From IMG/VR virus record IMGVR_UViG_3300046723_000111, positions 1 to 26,460 of that record: 26,460 nt of DNA. One strand, written 5' to 3'. A program made the translations under genes and the position numbers. Shown one piece after another: positions 23,674-26,460 of this stretch. A model generated the notes under the pieces. That model worked only from the letters and a program-made list of their open reading frames with translations. It searched no databases and was not told the DNA's origin. The first letter of the stretch is position 1; each line of letters opens with the position of its first letter. This DNA comes from a virus.

Positions 23674-25791
23674 CTACCAAGTGACGCCGGTTAGCCAAGC
23701 GATCGTGCCGGTTCGCCGGATTGCCCAGGTGAGCGGCAGGATCAGGCGCAAGGCCAGCATATCGGTTTGGAACATGCTTTTGACCGGAGCAGCGACCACG
23801 TTCGGCGAGCCCGACGTGCTGATATCGAGCGGTGTCGTGTCTTCGAAATGCAACGTGGCCTGGTCGCTGATCTCGAACCGCGGCCCGTCGCCAGTGACGC
23901 TAACGAAGTCGGCGGCGTCAATGACAATGACCGTGCCCGCGGGCACCGTGCCGGACTGGATGAACGGCCAGCCGCCGAGGCGGCCTTGGCCGATCTCGTC
24001 GCGGTACGGGAACACGCCTGCACCGGTAGCGATGGCGAACGATGCGCTGTTGACCTGTTGCGGGTTAAGCAACCAAACCGGCTTGCGCACGTTGCCGAGC
24101 GTCCCGGTCAGCAGCGCTCCCGACAGTTGCTTGATATCGCCGGTCAGCGCGGTGAAGCCGCCGCCAGCGGTCGGCGTCAATCCGGCGACGCCGTTAAGGA
24201 TGCCGGCCGGCCGAACAGTCGTCGCCGGGTTGGCGTCGAGCAGGACGGCGTCGGTCGCGACCGAGGTATCGTAGACGATGGCATCGCGCAACAGCCCCTC
24301 GATCGCCGGGATCGAATGGTCGTTCAACTCCCGGGTCCAGGTGGTGATGACCGCCATTTTCATCGGCGTCAGGGAGATCGAGGTGAATGCGCCCTGGCGA
24401 ACCGGAATCGGCAACCCTTCGCCGACGAACGATCCGGCTATCGTTGGCGTCCGCGACCGCGTGGGGATGATCAATTTTGCATTGCGGCCGAAACTCAACG
24501 ACATACCCATTCCCGACAAAGGCCCGAATACCGAGGCCGCCATCAGGATCTCCATGAAGTCGACGTTGACCTGAACCGCCAGCTCCTTTGCCCATCCGGT
24601 AACGGTGGTCATGGCCGCGGCTGAGGCCGCCTTGGTCTGCCAGTCGACCACGGCCTTGAGCGGTTCGTCGTCGCCGAAGATGGCGCGGGTAACCTCCTGC
24701 ACCGGCTTTCGTTCGTGATGGGCCAGCAGGCTCAAGGCACCGGCACGGCAAAATAGGCCGATCGGATCGAGCTTTTTCCGTTCGAGGCCGAACGGTCTCG
24801 CTGGCAGTTGCGCTGCGCTATAGCCGTTGCCATTGCCCTTGCTCGTCACCGCCGATCGGCCGCCGTCGTCGCTGGTCACGGCGAGATTGCGCTCGCTATC
24901 ACGCAGCGTCGCCAGGATTTCCTTGTCGTGTGCAATCTCGGCGTTTGCCTTTTGCACCGTCTCGAGCAGATCGTTGGGATAATCGCCATCGCCGACGGCA
25001 TCGTGCAGCGCATCGAGCTTGCCGGTTTTTTCGAGAATCAGATTTTCTCTCTCTTTGATCTTCTGAGCGAGCGACATGGTCGCGCCCTTTCTTGACTGTG
25101 ATGACGTAACGGCTTGCCCGCCGGTGAGCCCGCGCCGTGCGATCCCGCGTCCTTTGCCTTTCCCGGCGAAAACGAGATCGATGGTCGTGGGCGAAATCTT
25201 GAGCGACTTGGCGATGGCCAGCGCATTCGGGTTTGCCGGCACCGAGACCAGGCTGGTCTCGACCAATTCAGCCTTAGTGAAGAACACGCCGTATTCGGAT
25301 TCCGGCCGCGGCTTGGATTCCTTGGGGCGGAAGCCGACGCTGACGGCGCGTAGAATGCCGGCGTCGATCAGCTTGCGGATTTCATCGATGCGGTCGCTGG
25401 TGCCGGCCGGCGCGAGCTCGAGATGGCCGCGCAACTGCTTGTCGACGACGCGCGTGCGCGTCCATTTGCCGATCGGCGCGTTGCTGTTGTGATTGAACAG
25501 AGCAATCGGGTTCTTCTGGAACGATGCCAGATCCCAGGCGTCCGACATGATGACATCGTCCATGCGGTCGGGCGTTTCGTCCGACAGCACGAACTCCAGC
25601 CCGTTGACCTGGCCAGCGTGGGTCTTGAAGCAGATGTCCTTGGCCGCGCCCTTGTCCTCGTCCCAGGCATCCTCCCAGATCAATTGGCAGACATCCTGGT
25701 CGCCGAGCTCGTCGCCGCAGCGGCTCATGAAATCGACGTAGGATTCATCGAGCGCGGGATAGAGATCGCCTTGGCGCTGGCGCATACCCAT
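23674..25791 (-). CDS. Fused prohead protease-major capsid protein
   Basis: A 705-residue protein joining two head functions. Residues 60-195 are a U35/S78 prohead protease: His101 in ALFNHNS, Ser151 in AVSVGFRP, Glu178 in ELVETSLVSVP. Residues 239-350 are a charged helical delta/scaffold region (MSLAQKIKERENLILEKTGK). From about 370 it is an HK97-fold capsid protein (FGRNAKLIIPTRSRTP, FVGEGLPIPV, RELNDHSIPAIEGLLRDA, PRFEISDQATLHF). An internal ATG at 25077 (Met239) has AAAGGG 7-8 bases upstream and would give capsid alone. AGGAGG lies 6 bases before the ATG at 25791, so this start is preferred over 25806. Confidence 0.93.
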   Translation of the reverse strand: MGMRQRQGDLYPALDESYVDFMSRCGDELGDQDVCQLIWEDAWDEDKGAAKDICFKTHAGQVNGLEFVLSDETPDRMDDVIMSDAWDLASFQKNPIALFNHNSNAPIGKWTRTRVVDKQLRGHLELAPAGTSDRIDEIRKLIDAGILRAVSVGFRPKESKPRPESEYGVFFTKAELVETSLVSVPANPNALAIAKSLKISPTTIDLVFAGKGKGRGIARRGLTGGQAVTSSQSRKGATMSLAQKIKERENLILEKTGKLDALHDAVGDGDYPNDLLETVQKANAEIAHDKEILATLRDSERNLAVTSDDGGRSAVTSKGNGNGYSAAQLPARPFGLERKKLDPIGLFCRAGALSLLAHHERKPVQEVTRAIFGDDEPLKAVVDWQTKAASAAAMTTVTGWAKELAVQVNVDFMEILMAASVFGPLSGMGMSLSFGRNAKLIIPTRSRTPTIAGSFVGEGLPIPVRQGAFTSISLTPMKMAVITTWTRELNDHSIPAIEGLLRDAIVYDTSVATDAVLLDANPATTVRPAGILNGVAGLTPTAGGGFTALTGDIKQLSGALLTGTLGNVRKPVWLLNPQQVNSASFAIATGAGVFPYRDEIGQGRLGGWPFIQSGTVPAGTVIVIDAADFVSVTGDGPRFEISDQATLHFEDTTPLDISTSGSPNVVAAPVKSMFQTDMLALRLILPLTWAIRRTGTIAWLTGVTW

Positions 25792-25812
25792 GGCAGTCCT
25801 CCTCATTTCCAG

Positions 25813-26163
25813 CTAGGCCGCTGGAATGGTCTCGACAGCAATCGCGAATTTGCAGTCAACGGCTTGCGCGACCGGATGGCTGCGCGATCCCGAGCGGAAT
25901 TTCACGAAGCCGATCGACTTCGTCCACCGCTCCAAAATCACGATGCCGGTGTTCGGCTTCGCCACAAGCGTGACCTCGGTGCCGTCCGGCCCGAATAGAT
26001 CGTTGTACAGGTTGCCGTCGCTCGACACCTGGAACGTCAGGTTTGCCGGTGTAAACTCCTGCGGCACCGTGACCCGCACGATGGTTCCGCCCGAGCAGTC
26101 GGCACCGTCCGAAAGCGACTCGCCGGCCTTGATGGTCGGCCCATCCACGATTGCAAGCCCCAT
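25813..26163 (-). CDS. Small head protein, decoration-like
   Basis: A 116-residue beta-rich protein starting MGLAIVDGPTIKAGESLSDG. It continues TIVRVTVPQEFTPANLTFQV, then VAKPNTGIVILERWTKSIGFVKF and a hydrophobic end (FAIAVETIPAA). It lies just before the protease-capsid gene, a common place for a capsid decoration protein, but no family is recognised. AGGAG precedes the ATG at 26163 by 8 bases. Confidence 0.8.
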   Translation of the reverse strand: MGLAIVDGPTIKAGESLSDGADCSGGTIVRVTVPQEFTPANLTFQVSSDGNLYNDLFGPDGTEVTLVAKPNTGIVILERWTKSIGFVKFRSGSRSHPVAQAVDCKFAIAVETIPAA

Positions 26164-26166
26164 GGC

Positions 26167-26460
26167 TCAACTCCTGTTTGCCGGGTGATTAGGATCTATC
26201 GGCCAGCCGTCGTCGCCGACCTCGATGCTGTGGCCGCGGGTTTCGATGAAGCGTTTGCAGCGGTCGTGACAGCTCGCGCAGAGTGATTGCAACTCGCCGA
26301 GACAGAATTTATTCCAATCGCCACGGTGCGGCTTGACGTGATCGACCACGGTTGCGCGAGTGACCGCGCCGCGGTCAGTGCAGAATTTACAGAGCGGATG
26401 CGCGGTCAACTGCAACTGCCGCCGGCGGAGCCAATAGCGGGTGGTGTAGAAGTGATGCCA
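26167..26460 (-). CDS. HNH endonuclease, packaging type, 5' end cut by window
   Basis: The frame is open to the right edge: 97 visible residues, beginning WHHFYTTRYWLRRRQLQLTA. It has a Cys pair C-x2-C (LCKFC), then a VDHVKPHRGDWNKFC section with Asp-His, and the second Cys pair in LCASCHDRCK. This is the small HNH protein often encoded next to terminase in HK97-like cos phages, which assists cutting of packaged DNA. The Asn usually found in N-L-Q-S-L-C is Glu here (GELQSLC). It ends just before the small head gene. Terminase would be expected upstream, past the edge. Confidence 0.9.
   Translation of the reverse strand, partial: WHHFYTTRYWLRRRQLQLTAHPLCKFCTDRGAVTRATVVDHVKPHRGDWNKFCLGELQSLCASCHDRCKRFIETRGHSIEVGDDGWPIDPNHPANRS

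Noticed and set aside
23324-24274. Plus-strand frame of 316 codons opposite the capsid gene
   Set aside because: Capsid and protease motifs lie on the minus strand; this frame is Pro/Arg/Ser-rich.
1-26460. CRISPR array, tRNA or transposase
   Set aside because: No spaced direct repeats with unique spacers, no cloverleaf-like element and no transposase motif were seen. The only short repeats are the GGGTAGGG arrays and the 21-base coding repeat.

Overview
The window is most of the late (virion and lysis) half of a temperate siphophage, read almost entirely from the minus strand, plus its integrase end. Codons rich in G or C at third positions, ATGA/TGATG gene overlaps, and the style of the fibre and amidase proteins suggest a prophage or phage of a high-GC alphaproteobacterium, probably Hyphomicrobiales (Bradyrhizobium or Rhodopseudomonas relatives). 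The host call is inference. There are no tRNA or rRNA genes, no CRISPR array and no insertion sequence. Both end genes are cut by the window edges: the integrase at base 1 and an HNH gene at base 26460. Terminase genes are not in the window and would be expected just past the right edge.

Layout in transcription order (right to left). Head module: packaging-type HNH protein, a small head protein, a fused prohead protease-major capsid protein with a likely internal start, a small charged protein, then the HK97-type portal. An insert of accessory structural genes follows (22034 to 17142): a coiled-coil protein, two small beta-rich proteins, a tail-fibre-like protein, a free-standing HNH homing endonuclease next to a truncated copy of a small gene, an intact paralogue of that gene, a repeat-rich protein and a collagen-like protein. 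Neck and tail module: gp6-like connector, head-tail protein, tail terminator, major tail protein, tail assembly chaperone G with a probable -1 frameshift product GT, a minor tail protein and the tape measure protein. Tail tip and fibres (12114 to 4212): tip and hub-like proteins, fibre-like proteins, a LamG-like protein and a beta-helix-like fibre of mosaic composition. Lysis module (4188 to 2629): a two-TM putative holin, a 29-residue membrane peptide, a one-TM coiled-coil protein, and an amidase with a double-psi beta-barrel-like tail. A strong minus-strand terminator at 2582-2606 closes the operon.

Regulation and integration end (1 to 2583): a plus-strand LuxR-type HTH gene is divergent from a minus-strand XRE repressor-like gene. 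A possible small Cys-rich gene follows, then a 470-base segment holding helically phased GGGTAGGG repeats on both sides of an AT-rich core, then the tyrosine integrase.

Most interesting points: the phased repeats beside int, the G/GT frameshift with a near-lambda slippery site, the homing endonuclease beside a broken paralogue, the protease-capsid fusion with portal downstream of capsid, and the tightly overlapped lysis cassette with a 29-residue membrane peptide.
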